From contig CAJNOL010000531.1 of the NCBI GenBank assembly GCA_905250125.1, positions 43,663 to 107,662 on the forward strand: DNA of 64,000 nt, given 5' to 3'. The notes under the pieces were generated by a model. That model did no database searches. It saw only the letters and a list, made by a program, of their open reading frames with translations, and had not been told where the DNA came from. This document shows, piece by piece, positions 1-11,910 of this stretch (positions are counted from its first letter, which is position 1; each line of letters opens with the position of its first letter). This DNA comes from Rotaria sordida. Lineage: Eukaryota > Rotifera > Eurotatoria > Philodinida > Philodinidae. The position numbers were made by a program, and so were the translations under genes.

Positions 1-914
1 GATACTACCAAATCTGCTGAATCATCCTCGTCATATGGCAATGGCATGATGCCTGTTGGATCAACATCGTACGGTGGTGAATCATTATATGGTAGTAGTA
101 TGAAATCTGCTGAGTTATCATCTCTTGGAAACAATGATAAGCATGGTGGTAGATCATCAGCATTTGGCAATGCCATGAAGTCTGTTGGATCAACATCTTA
201 TGGTAGCAGTGGTAGTTACGATGGTTCATCATACGGCAAAAGTGGTAGTTATGGCGCAACTGATGCATTTGAATTAACTGGTCTACCTTATGGTCTTCAA
301 GCAACAGGCGAATATCTTAACTATTATCCAGAAAAACTTGATCTATCTAAATGCGGACCTCGTAAGATTTTTTGAATCATTGAAACTCATTATGATTCTA
401 TTTTTTCTATTACTATTCTAGAACCACCGAAAAATCCATGTACACTCAATAGTCCACAATATTATCCATTACCTGGTTATCCACATTGTTACATTCAGTG
501 TTCATTTGAACACATGTTTGTTAAGCCATGTCCACCTGAGCTTGTTTGGAATGCACTCATAAATGTTTGTGATTGGCCAACAGCTCCTTATTCAACTGAT
601 GATAACAGTTATGGTCCTTCATCCTATAGTAACAACAACTATCAAAGTGGATCATCTTATTCATATGGACGAAAAAAACGTTCGACAATTGAACGCAAGA
701 AACTATTCAGACATGGTAATCCATTCCCGTCTCTAACTAAATTGGATGTACCCTTAGGTAAGTGATTCTGTTGTTTTATTTGATATTGAATTTAGTTTTA
801 TCTCTAACTTGTATTTTTCTGTTAGGTCCATCTGTTCCAGGTGTTGTTCCGTTACCGGGTTTTACCGGTCCTATTTGAATTGCAGGTCCACTTGTTCCAC
901 CACCAACTCCGTAG
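1..914 (+). CDS. Chitin-binding (peritrophin-A type) secreted protein, 3' part
   Basis: The reading frame is open from base 1, so the gene starts upstream of the window. Exons are 1-361, 422-757 and 826 onward. The first exon encodes low-complexity Ser/Gly/Tyr repeats (SYGSSGSYDGSSYG-like), suggesting a flexible or cross-linked matrix segment. The second encodes a cysteine-spaced CBM14/peritrophin-A domain: KCGP, NPC, YPHCYIQC, KPCPPELVWN and VCDWP, with the aromatic and Trp residues typical of chitin-binding type-2 domains. A basic site RKKRS follows and could be cut by furin-like proteases. The 3' end is ambiguous: exon 826-840 may splice over a 45-bp intron to 886-914 (stop TAG 912-914), or read on to TGA at 876-878. 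Both are in frame. AATAAA near 1020 may be the polyadenylation signal. The expected role is in extracellular chitinous matrix. Family assignment is good; the missing N-terminus is unseen. Confidence 0.8.
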
Positions 915-1745
915 GCTATTTCTAACATATTGATTCAGATGTATATTTATCTATTTATTTTTAGTCCACCAATTATCAATGCTTCATCTATAGTCAATAC
1001 TAATTATGAATGTATTAAAAAATAAATACTTAAACTCGAAGACTAATCTTAAAAAATTTTGACTGTTTATCATTGCATGCTTGTAAGCATTACCGCTAAG
1101 AGATATCGGAAGTCAATTGTAGATCAAAGAACAACTATTGATATATTGCAGTAGAGTGGCGAACAAAGAATAGCAAACCATTTAAGTATCTAACAATCAC
1201 TAGTAGAGCACGTAGTCTACTGACGATTTTTGTAACGTTTGAACCACATGAATTTATACCTTGTTGTTAATGTTAAATACACGATGAAAAAACAAGTTAC
1301 AAATTTCATACTAATCTTGTATTAAAAACTTGTTATACTCAGTAACATTTAAGATTATAAAGTGACTAATCATGAAAGTTTGCCTAGTCATTAAAAAACT
1401 AAAATATAAAAGATTATTTTCTTTCTTTTTTCTTAAATCATCAAAAGAAAATAAAAAAAAAAAAATTTATACTATTATCAATTACTAGAAATTCAGTTTT
1501 GTTTTACATAATATAGTTTGTCTGTATTAATAACAAAATAAATCTTGATGATATCGAATTAAATCAAGAAGAAAAGTAAAATACTTTGTATATCTTATAT
1601 TAAATAATGTCAATTGAAATCTATAAAACAATCAAAATTTGTTATGAAGAAAATTCATTTAAGTGCTTCGATTAAACTGATTAATTTTATTTATTATAAA
1701 TAAGTATTATAATGGATGATCCATAATACATGGCTATACTTTGGA

Positions 1746-2242
1746 TTGCATATTTTAATCCCTGAATATGTTTATTAAAAAAAAACAAAATATACCAGAA
1801 GATACAGTGTGAAGAACTCTACAATCTACAAAGTAAAGCTTATTTCAATTGTAGTTTTTGTTTTCAAAAAAAGCAAAATGCTGTGATTGTTCGTGTTGTT
1901 TTGAAAATAAAAAGTATACAATTAAAATAAACTATTCTTTGCAAATTGTAGAGCATTTTACGCTGTATCTTGTGATATATTTTGTTTGTTCCTTTCTTTT
2001 TATAAAATATATTAAGTGACAAAAAGATGAAATTAGAGAAAAGAAATTTTTCGTTGGTGTAGAAAAAAAGGGTGTTGGCACAAATGTAAAAATTGAGTGC
2101 ATAAAATTTTGCTCTTTTTGAAAACAAAAAGTGGGCAATCGAAATAAACTTTACTTTGTAGATTGTAGAGCTTTTCAAGTTGCACCTTGTGATTATTTTG
2201 TTCTTTTTAATAAAACGTATTTAGGGATTAAAATATACAATG
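1746..2242. repeat. Three-armed palindromic element (MITE-like)
   Basis: The left end GCATATTTTAATCCCT (from 1748) is the reverse complement of the right end AGGGATTAAAATATAC (to 2238). The arms stay inverted-complementary through the CTACAATCTACAAAGTAAAG motif (about 1820-1840 versus 2150-2170). A third arm at about 1900-2020 is a direct diverged copy of the right arm, including the AAATAAACT...TTGTAGAGC motif. The structure is therefore one inverted and two direct arms. No coding potential; the reading frames across it are shadows. Confidence 0.75.
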
Positions 2243-3336
2243 TAAAATGTACCCATTTATTATGAGTCATTCGTTACTTTTAAACTCTTCTTGAGTAATA
2301 TTATCTCGGCAAATAAAATATATTTATGATTATATTAATGTGTACAAATGTTTAATTTTGTGCTTCTTATTTTAAATATATAATTGTAAGACAAAAGAAG
2401 ATGATAACACGATAGATTCTATCAATATCAAAAATCACTGTTTCATGACTAAATATTTAAAATTAAAAGAACAAAAAAGCTGCACATAAAATCCTATGTC
2501 TGTATATCTATACGTGTATAGATCAATGTAAACATAAATCTATTTAGTTTACTTGTTAATATTAATCATGATGTTTTTTTTTTTTATTAATATGTAATAT
2601 CAATGAAGCAGATGATGAAAACGAACACAGCGATTTTCAATTTTTGCAATTCTTTTTTTTGCATGGATTATATGTGTTGTTGACCTTTATACAAGAAATT
2701 GATCAGATTGTCATAAAAATCCATAAGCAATTTTGAAATAATTACTTTCTCATTTTTTTTTATCATCAATATCAAAAATGAAATTATTAATGCTGTTTTT
2801 TTTTCGTCTCTTCAAGTATTATGCTGACATTCTGAGTATATCGACACGATTTATGATTGATCAAATATATCAATAATAAAAATTTTCTTGAATTGAATCA
2901 ATAAAATCAACGAAAAAACAATATGAGACACTAGATCAAATTGAATCGAAACTAAATCGACATCAAGGATTTATTTTTCTTTTTTATTGATTCTTACTTT
3001 TTCTGAATTTATGTAAATATAAAATAAACTGAAAAGAAAAACTTGGATTTCAATTTGAAAAGGTTGATTATAATTTGCTGCTATTATCACATATATATGT
3101 GCTTCTAATCATGCAAAAATAAAATGAACGCTTCCTATCATTTCGCTATGCATTGTTACAAAAATTAAAAATAGCTTTTCATATAAGAGAGTAACTTATT
3201 GTTGATTTTGGTATGAAAGAGAAACAACAGCTTCATTCTGTTTATTGATTTAAGTTTCTCTTGCACGTTTAAAGCTCTTCAATAAATAAAATGAAAATGA
3301 ATCGTATAAAATAAGTAACAAGCAAGAAAATGCCTT

Positions 3337-4115
3337 CAGGGTACCTCATAAAATAGCACTACAATAAAAAATTCGAATATTTTCATTTCAGTTCAATAAA
3401 ACGAAACGGTTTTTTGGCTCGTAATAGAACTTTATTCAAAAAAAATTTTTTTTTTCATATGGATAATGTAAGCAAATGCTTCTAATAAGTGTTATGGTTG
3501 ACTTAACTAAATAAATTTGATCTTTTATCCAATAAGAAAAATACATACAAAGCGTGTCATAGTTGTTATCTAAAAGAATATCGAGAAGAATTCAAAAAAA
3601 ACTTTATCAATAATACCACATTGATGCAAATAGATTAAATTTTCAGAACTGTCTTGTTTAAATGCTACAATTCGTGTCCGAAAACTGAAACGCAGAATTA
3701 AGATCCGTTGGACATCGAATCATCAGCTTCTTTGAAAAAAATCAGTGTTCTATCCTTGAAAACTAAAAATATTGTATTCATTGATTTTTTAAACTAACTA
3801 CCTCTCAAAATCTGATCTATTTGCATCAATATTGTATTATTCATAAAGTTTTTTTTTTTTGAATTCTTCTTACTATTCTCCTAGATGACAACTATGAAAC
3901 GCTTTATATGTATTTTTCTTACTGGATAACAGATCAAATTTTCCTTAGTAAAGTCAACAATAACACTGAATAGACGTATTTGTTTACATTATCCATACAA
4001 AAAAAAAATTTTTGAATAAAGTTCTACTATGAACCAAAAAACATCATATCATTTGATTGAATCGGAACGGAAATATTTGAAATTTTTATTGCACTGCTAT
4101 TTATGGAACACCTTG
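3337..4115. repeat. Palindromic (foldback) element A
   Basis: Long terminal inverted repeats of roughly 300 bp flank a loop of about 180 bp. The left end reads CAGGGTACCTCATAAAATAG; the reverse complement of the right end reads CAAGGTGTTCCATAAATAGC. Inner arms match through GCAAATAGATT / AATCTGATCTATTTGC. The CAGGGT-type end resembles mariner-like MITEs (inference). It carries no transposase. Confidence 0.85.
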
Positions 4116-5512
4116 TACAATTTATGATATTTTTTTAATTTTCGTCTGTTTTTTTGTTCTATTGAATTTCTACATATCACAAGCGACAAATTGGATTTTA
4201 CATCTTCAATCCTTAGACACAAGAATAACTCTACAATAGATGTAGTTCAATAGTTTAAAATCAGATGAGATATAGAATCGTCAAAATTTATATTTGGTAG
4301 GAATTAAGATGTGCAAGCAGTTTTTTCAATAGAAACTATATCTTTATAAGGAGTTCTTTTGAATAGAACTGAGCTGTTGTTACAACGAAAATCTATTTCT
4401 AAAACAGAACAACTTCGTTCTATTATTAGAAATGAAAATTTTTCGAATAGGTAACTTTCAAGAACTATTTCTAGCGATCAGTTTCTATCTGAAAAAAAAA
4501 TTTTCAATAGTTTCTCAGATTGGAACTATACAGGGTGTCGCACACTCATATCAATAACAGATTCTACATTATTAAATCATATTTTAATAATTCAAATAGA
4601 TTGAGTAAATATGAAACGGTTTAATGATTAAATCAACCCAAAGTAAAAACATCGAAAATTCAAATCTGGTTGTTTTTTGACCACAGATTTCTCTCTCATT
4701 ATTACTGTTATGCTGTATGCATGTGTATATTCTGTTGATCAAAAGTTTCATCTCAAATTTACAACATTTTCATTTTTCGACAACTTGCTCTCGACATTAA
4801 GCAAATTTACTATATGACTATAAAAAAAAAAAGAAGCGAGATTTACTCCTAAGAATACATTGCTCATTCGATACAACATTTAAAAAAACCGTGTTGTTTA
4901 ACAACTGTAATATAAGATCATATTTGATGCCTCGGTACAAACAAAACATTGCTCGTTTTTTTTTCTGCAATGACAGTAGGTATATTATGGCATTTCAATA
5001 CAGTTGTGCCGTTGAATATGAAGCCATATTGAAAAATAAACAATAGTTCCATTTGCCTGTAAAAAAAAACACAGTATTTCTTAAAATAGAAAGAAACATA
5101 AGACTTGATTTCTTTGTTGATCTTTTTTCTTCCGTTCTATTTTTTTAGAAACCTTACAAATCTAAAAAAAAAGACCTATTGACAAAGCATCAGCTTTTTG
5201 GTTGCATCTATTTCTTAATACATCTCGCTCCCGTTTTTTTCAACTATTTTATAAGTAACAGTTGAAATGAAATATTCCAAACAAGACAAAAAAAACGAAC
5301 GAGAGTAATGTCAACTAATCTTCGTCAGATTGATCTCGGACGCAATCAGCGTCTGCTGTACACATTTTTTTTTTGTGTTAATCCAGTTCGAGCACAAAAA
5401 TTTTGTACTTAACAGACTTTTGTTTCAACAGAGAAAAAAAGAATTTTTTGCACACATATAAATATGATTGTATTATGAAGGATATATGTATTTTTAGATT
5501 AAACACGGAAAA

Positions 5513-6928
5513 ATGGTCGATCCTCGTCAATATTTATTTCCATTAATATTATTTCTTTTTCAAATTGTATTCACATTTTTACTTGGCTTTCATAGTGAGT
5601 ATAAATATTTTCCTGTTTCAAATGTTACTGATTATGAAAGTCCATCGCGTGGTCTTGTGGAGTTTTACTATGCTATGTTTACTGATATACATGTTATGAT
5701 GTTTATTGGTTTTGGATTTTTAATGACATTTTTACGTCGTTATTCATTTTCATCTGTTGGATTTAATTTTATTTTATGTGCTTTCACATTAGAATGGGCT
5801 ATAATTCTACGTGGTTATTTATTTGATTGGGATAGTACAACTCAAAAATTTATAGTTGATGTACAAAGTTTAGCAACAGCAGATTTTGTATCAGCTAGTA
5901 TACTTATATCAATGGGTGCTCTGTTAGGAAAAGTAAATTCTGTTCAATTAATAGTAATGTCATTTATTGAAGTACCTATACAAGTTGTTAATGAATGGAT
6001 AGGTCTACATTTATTTTGTGGATTTGATCCTGGTGAATCTATGTATGTTCATGTATTTGGTAATTAGACGAATTCTATTTTTATATTTGATAAAAAGAAA
6101 AGAAATAAGTTTGTTTTTTTGTTTAATTTTTATTTTCTAGGTGCATATTTTGGTTTAGCAGTTACATTTGTTTTATTTCGTTCGGATTTTCTTGATTCTC
6201 CACTAGAAAAATCACGTTATACATCCGATTTATTTGCAATGATTGGTTCAATATTTCTTTTTTGTTTTTGGCCATCATTTAATGCGGGTGTTACAACTGG
6301 TTCGGATCGTATTCATGCTGTTACAAATACATATATATCAATATGTGCTTCAGTTATTGGAGCTTTTCTTATGTCATCACTTCTTAAAAAAAGTAAATTT
6401 GATATGGTTCATGTACAAAATTCTACATTAGCTGGTGGAGTTGCAGTTGGAACAGTAGCAGGTTCAAATATTGGTCTTCATGGCGCGATGGTTATTGGTA
6501 CACTTGCTGGTATGATATCAGTTTTAGGTTATAATTTTCTTTCACCTAGATTACCAAATATACGTATTCATGATACATGTGGTGTAAATAATTTACATGG
6601 AATGCCTGGATTAATGGCTGGTATAACAGGAATTATTGTTGCTTCGATTGGTGATCGTTCAGGTTTTTCAAAACATTTAACAGATACATGTCGTGGTGGT
6701 GGAAAATCTCGAGATAGTAGTACACAATCTGGTTTTCAAGCAGCTGCACTTGGACTTACATTAGGTATGGCTATTGTTGGTGGACTTATAGCAGGTATGA
6801 TATTACGATTACCAATATTTGCTCAAAAAGGGAAAGATTTTGATGATGAAGAAAATTGGCATTTACCTGAAAATGAAAGTAAAGAAGATATTACACGTGG
6901 TATAACAATGGCACGAACAGCTTTATAA
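5513..6928 (+). CDS. Rh-type ammonium/ammonia channel (Amt/Mep/Rh family)
   Basis: Exons 5513-6059 and 6141-6928 join in frame across an 81-bp intron (TTTG|gt...ag|GTGCA) to give 444 residues, the usual Rh glycoprotein length. Rh proteins are multi-spanning, usually trimeric membrane channels for NH3/NH4+ (and possibly CO2). Family motifs are plain: FTDIHVMMFIGFGFLMTF near the N-terminus, FSSVGFNF, HVFGAYFGLAV holding the first of the twin pore histidines, NSTLAGGVAVG, and DTCGVNNLHGMPG holding the second. The short acidic C-terminus is cytoplasmic in the family. A splice-acceptor-like TTTTTAG lies about 16 bases before the ATG. Expected role: nitrogen excretion or ammonia transport across the plasma membrane. 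The N-glycosylation sequon NVT sits in the first extracellular loop, as in animal Rh proteins. Very confident on family; the paralogue cannot be assigned. Confidence 0.95.
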
Positions 6929-9330
6929 AAACAAAAAAACTTTTCATAGACTTTGATTGATTTGTATGAGTATTTTTTGGATGAAAATTTTTTTTTAAAT
7001 ATTTTCTCATTTTAATAAATTTTATTCCTTTTTTTTTCTTTTTTTTTTTCTAATTATATTAATATTTATTTAATTATAAGCTTATTGAATAATCACGAAA
7101 AGAGAATAAATTATAATTGTTTAAAAATCAAAAAAAAAAATTTTACTTACAAGTTTTAACTGTTCAAATTTAGATTGAAAATAATCTATGATCAACAATC
7201 ATGATAAATATAAAATAAATCAAATCCTTTTGTTAAACAAATCGATTGATGTATAAATATTTCTTCTATTTTATAGATAGAGTATTAAACAATAAAATCC
7301 ATAATCCTATGTAAACGATTAATAGGTCATCATGTCATCGTAGACCTTTTTTTTTTCTTTCTATTTCATGTAAGATAGTGTTTCTATATCATTGGTGAAT
7401 AATAACCAAAACAAATGCGTTTATTTCAAGCTAAACGTGATATTCTGTTTCTATCATCAATTAGCTATTTGATCAATCATTTTCCTATTGTAATACATTT
7501 TTTTGTTTCTGTGTATGTTGGAATCGACATAGTGCAAATAACGTATACCAATGTCTATTGATGATGTAATAAAAGCTTTTAAGTATCAAACTCTCATATG
7601 GAAAAAATCTTTCCGACTTTTAGAATTGATTTTAATACATTGTCACTTTAGTTTAGAAAAAAAAAAAAGGTCAAGATGTAGCTAGAGGTGTTTCTTATTT
7701 GTTAATTCCTTGCATAAAATATAATCTGTTTCTTTCTTTTTTTTTTAAATCTATCTTTTATTCATAAAAATGTCATTTAATAGCAACAACAGTTATATGA
7801 ATATAATTCGATAGTACTTGAATTAGATTTTTCTTTGTTTTTTTGGTCTCTCAATTAATTGATGTACTCAAACATTACTTAAACAACCATAAAAAAAGAA
7901 AAGATCAACTTGAAAAATCTAAATAAATTGTCGCTATCAGTTTTGTCTGTATGATTAGTGATAGAGAATGTTTGCAATATTGTCCTTCATCTCTTCCATC
8001 TGTTCTTTGTTTCTCATCTATATATATACATATATGAGATCAGACAACGAGACAATCCTAGTAGAGTTGAGTAATCCAGTACCTCAGTGATTCTGTATAT
8101 ATATATATATATATTGATTATAACAATGAACTATAGAATAATAGTGAATGCACTTTGATCATGTCTTTGTTCGTCGGTTCTTTTTTTTTTCTTTGAGAAA
8201 AAAAGAGAAATTTGAACTCATACTACCGCTGTTTGTTTCTCTTGTTTCAATTAATACTTTACTCTATCATTATTCCAACTGTATATGAACGTACACACAT
8301 ACACACAGAACATTTAGAAACAGCAGGTCATACAATTGTTTGTCGCGTACAATTGTCGTTTTTCCGCTTGTATGCAGATTGGATATATTCACTTTGTTCT
8401 TTCTATTCTCGGCAGTGCACTTCCTTTCGTCGTCGTCGTCGTCGTCTTTTTATAATAAGCAAGAGAAAAAATCAAATCTTCAAACAAGTTCTATTCTAAT
8501 TGTATGTATGTGCTTGAATTTAATCAGACTGGCAGGAGGGAGAGAGAGAGAGAGAAAAAGAGTTATTCAAGTGTATACCTTGACTAGACCACCGACAACA
8601 TTAAATATCCAAATGCTTATGGATCATTAAACATAGGTGAATAATTCTTTTTCTCTTTTCTGACCTCTATACTCTTTTTTTTTTATAATTGTCTCATAAA
8701 AATGCTTATCTTTCTCTTGTTTAGTATTATTTCACAATTAATTTTGGGTGTAGAATAAGAAAACAAAAGAATTTTGTGTCCTTGAATAATCTTCATTGTG
8801 TAGATAGACTATAATAAAATAAACATGACGAAAGCCGAGGGATTTATATATATATATGTGCGCGTGAATGCACGCTGTTTAACGTTCCAGTAAGATGAGT
8901 TCTTTTTTTCAATTTGTCCAAGGTCCATAATTTCCTCCTCACAATCGCTTTCATACAATTCTCTATAAGCAAAGATGATAATCAGTCATGCTTTTTTTTT
9001 CTCTCTATTTCTCTCCTCTCTCTAGTCTTATGCACGCATGCACCGCATCAAAAGTGAACACACACACACGCTCAACTATAATTATGTGTATGTGTTCTTA
9101 TTCTATGGACAAGACAAAGAGAAAAAAAATCGAAACAGAGAGAGAGAGAGAAAGGAAGAAGAGAAAAAGAGAGAGAGATGGAAAAAAAAGTCATTTGAAT
9201 AATGAACGAGTGATGCTGCTGACATTACTGTAACGTTCTTCTGACATTATTCTTCTTTTTTTGTTTTGTTTTGACTAGATATAAAATGAAAGAAACGACG
9301 TGATTCAAATAAAAAAAGAAAAAAGTTCAT
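6929..9330. other. Intergenic AT-rich stretch with simple repeats
   Basis: No supported gene. It contains a (TA)n run at about 8095-8114, a (GTC)n-like run at about 8428-8450, (GA)n tracts near 8535-8556 and 9137-9180, and many poly-T tracts. The short reading frames at 8212-8630 and 8988-9233 are translations of these simple repeats. The last 50 bases before the Ig gene include an acceptor-like T-rich stretch ending GACTAG at about 9279. Confidence 0.6.
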
Positions 9331-11910
9331 ATGATTTCAATTTTTATCATTAGTTTTGGTTTATTATTATCTTCAACAATAATATTATCAGATGATTATT
9401 TAGAAAATTTATCTGTTAATACAGGTGAAACAGCTACATTTATATGCGATTCACCAGAAAAATACTCGAACAAAAAAGTATGTTCTCATGTTATTTATCA
9501 TTTTTTCTTTTTTTTTGTTCTCTCTACAATAAAATAAGCATAATAAACATGATTACGTCGTATCCACACATGGGAAATATATATAATATAAAAAAGATTA
9601 GAATGACATATATGACAGAATCGATGTATTCTAGGCGGATTTCTATGGACCCACGGGACGTTTATTAATAACTAAAACGGACGACGATATTGCTAGTGGT
9701 GATCGAGCACGATTTATACTTGAACATACGTATGTATCACATTGATTACAGACAAAAGAAAAATTCAATATTTTTTATTGTTTTTAGATATGCATGGACT
9801 TGGTCTTTGATATTATCTGATGTATCGGATGATGATGCAGGAGAATACACGTGTCGTATTTCATCTTCATCTGATGATCAGACATTGACAATCATCAAAC
9901 GATTTAATTTAACCGTTTTAAGTAAGCTCATATATATCTCACATACATCTGTGACTCGATTTGATCAAGAAAGGCGCTTCCGATTGTTATTTGATGAGAA
10001 ATAAACAATATCTTTTTAACACCTACAAAAAATTTGTACAAAAAAAAAAATTTTTTTTCTTTTTTTTCTCACCTGATGGCGAGACAGGTTTTATATAATA
10101 ATAGAAGACTCCCTATAGCGTTCTCACACCTTTTCTTTTTTTTTTTTTTTGTTAGGTTTCATTAATCGAACTATTAAACATCTATACATTTTGTCTTTTT
10201 CACTAAAAGTCATAGTTGCGATGTCTCGAATGAAGTGTTTTTAAAAGTGCTAGACAAATTTGATTAGATATTCTTTTTTTATTTTTATTTTATTCTAGTA
10301 CCACCAAAAATAATTGATATTATAATTGAATCAAATAACAATGAATTACTTAAAGAAAACGAACAAATTATTTTGAAATGTTTAGCTCGAGGTATACCAC
10401 AACCAAAAATTATTTGGCAACTACCAGGAAAAACATTTCAATTAAATAAACGAAATGATGGAAGTAAGAAATTTCGAAAATTTAAAATAAAAAAAAACAA
10501 ACAAAAAACTAAATTTTGTTGTATTAGATATAGTTGCTTATGAAAATAAATTACTTATTAAAAATCTTTCACGTACAACACCAATTGATTATCAATGTAT
10601 TGCTGATAATGGAATACCACCACGAGATACACGTACAAAACGTTTATTTCCATCTAGTAAATAGCATTTTTATTTCTATTATGTAAAAACAAAAAAAGAA
10701 AAATGTATATTTTATCATATAAATGAATACTCTTGAGTATTATGACTCAATTATCCAAATTAAGATAAAAAGAAAAGAAAAGAAAAACTTTCTTCTTTTT
10801 TTTTTCAACACAATAGGAGGTCGATGATAATATAATGATTAGTTTTAATGCGCTTATATATACTGATTGATTGTGTGCATATGTGATAAGCGACAAGACA
10901 ATCTCGAAAGTGGACACATGTCTTTTCCTTCTGTCATTATAATCATCTACACCCACTCATTATTTTTTTTTTGTTTTAGTTTCACCTGAAATGACAATTC
11001 AATCATCAATAATATCATCGCATATAATACTTAATTGTACGATTATAGCTCGTCCATTAAATTCAGCTAAATGGAAACGAAATCGTTTTGAAATAAATAC
11101 TATAAAACGTAAACAAATAAATGATTATACAGTTGAACTTATACTTTTATTAGATGTAAGTTAAAACATATGTTAACAAGTGATTTCCAGCTGTGAAATA
11201 ATATTATTTCATTTGTTTATATTTTATAACAAAAAAAAAAAAAAGAAAACAAATCTTCTTGATTTTTTTCTAGGCAAATACAAATATATTTGGAATGTAC
11301 GAATGTGAAGCTGAAAATCACTTTAAAGTTTCAAAAGCATTTATAAATATTGATGGTACGAAAAAAAAAAATTTCTTTTAAATTTAATAAAAGACAAAAA
11401 AAAATTTTTTTTTTCTTCTATTTCTAGAAACAATTTTATTCAATAGAACAACAACTTTATTGCCGAAATATCATCGAATATCACCATCGTCCTCATCATA
11501 CGGTAGGTTTCATTACATCTGGCAAATGGAAAGAAGATTAGCTTTGTGAGACAGTCTAGAGCAAAAAAGAAAAGAAATAAATGAATGGTAGTACTAAAAG
11601 TGTGTGTTTGTTAAGGGCGGCATCCTTACAAGTTGTTGTTGTCCAAGCATATACAATTAATCTCATCTTTGAGTGGACATGACGTGTTTAGAATAATATC
11701 TTGTTCTCTCATTTGCTTATACATCCTATGTCAATAGACATTCTAATGATTTCATTATGTTATTTTTTGATTTCTTTTTCTTTTTCCTTTTAAGCACAAA
11801 TTGAACTTCTACTTAATCAAACATCAATTTGTACATATAATTTTTATATTATTTTGTTTATTAATATTATTCTTGTTAATTATTCAAATGGATTTTATAA
11901 TAAACGATGA
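9331..11910 (+). CDS. Three-Ig-domain cell-surface protein (lachesin/IgLON-like)
   Basis: Nine exons join in frame: 9331-9477, 9635-9729, 9788-9921, 10299-10463, 10528-10656, 10980-11155, 11274-11355, 11428-11502 and 11795-11910, giving 372 residues. A signal peptide (MISIFIISFGLLLSS) is followed by three immunoglobulin domains. Ig1 has ATFICD and DAGEYTC; Ig2 has ILKCLARGIPQPKIIWQL and DYQCIADNG; Ig3 has HIILNCT, AKWKR and GMYECEAEN. The order, the IP.P.I.W pattern of Ig2 and the hydrophobic C-terminus (YNFYIILFINIILVNYS) fit the lachesin/IgLON/neurotrimin type of GPI-anchored or membrane-tethered adhesion proteins. No canonical core Trp is seen after the first Cys of Ig1, so one small exon may be missing in the 157-bp first intron, or the domain is divergent. 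Expected function: neuronal or epithelial adhesion. Confidence 0.85.

Larger units (their letters stand above)
915..5512. other. Non-coding AT-rich stretch
   Basis: I see no gene here. It holds homopolymer runs and two large palindromic elements listed separately (1746-2242 and 3337-4115). Around 4240-4530 there are repeated GTTCTATT/TTCTA motifs, and CAGGGTGTCGCACAC near 4531 looks like a mariner-type inverted-repeat end, but no partner end was found. Confidence 0.6.

Noticed and set aside
1864..2178. Minus-strand frame of 104 residues
   Set aside because: It lies wholly in a palindromic element, is rich in Phe/Lys/Ile, and has no motif or partner exons.
8212..9233. Several + strand frames with Arg/Glu or Ser runs
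   Set aside because: They translate GA-, TCG- and CA-rich simple repeats; no splice structure or domain.
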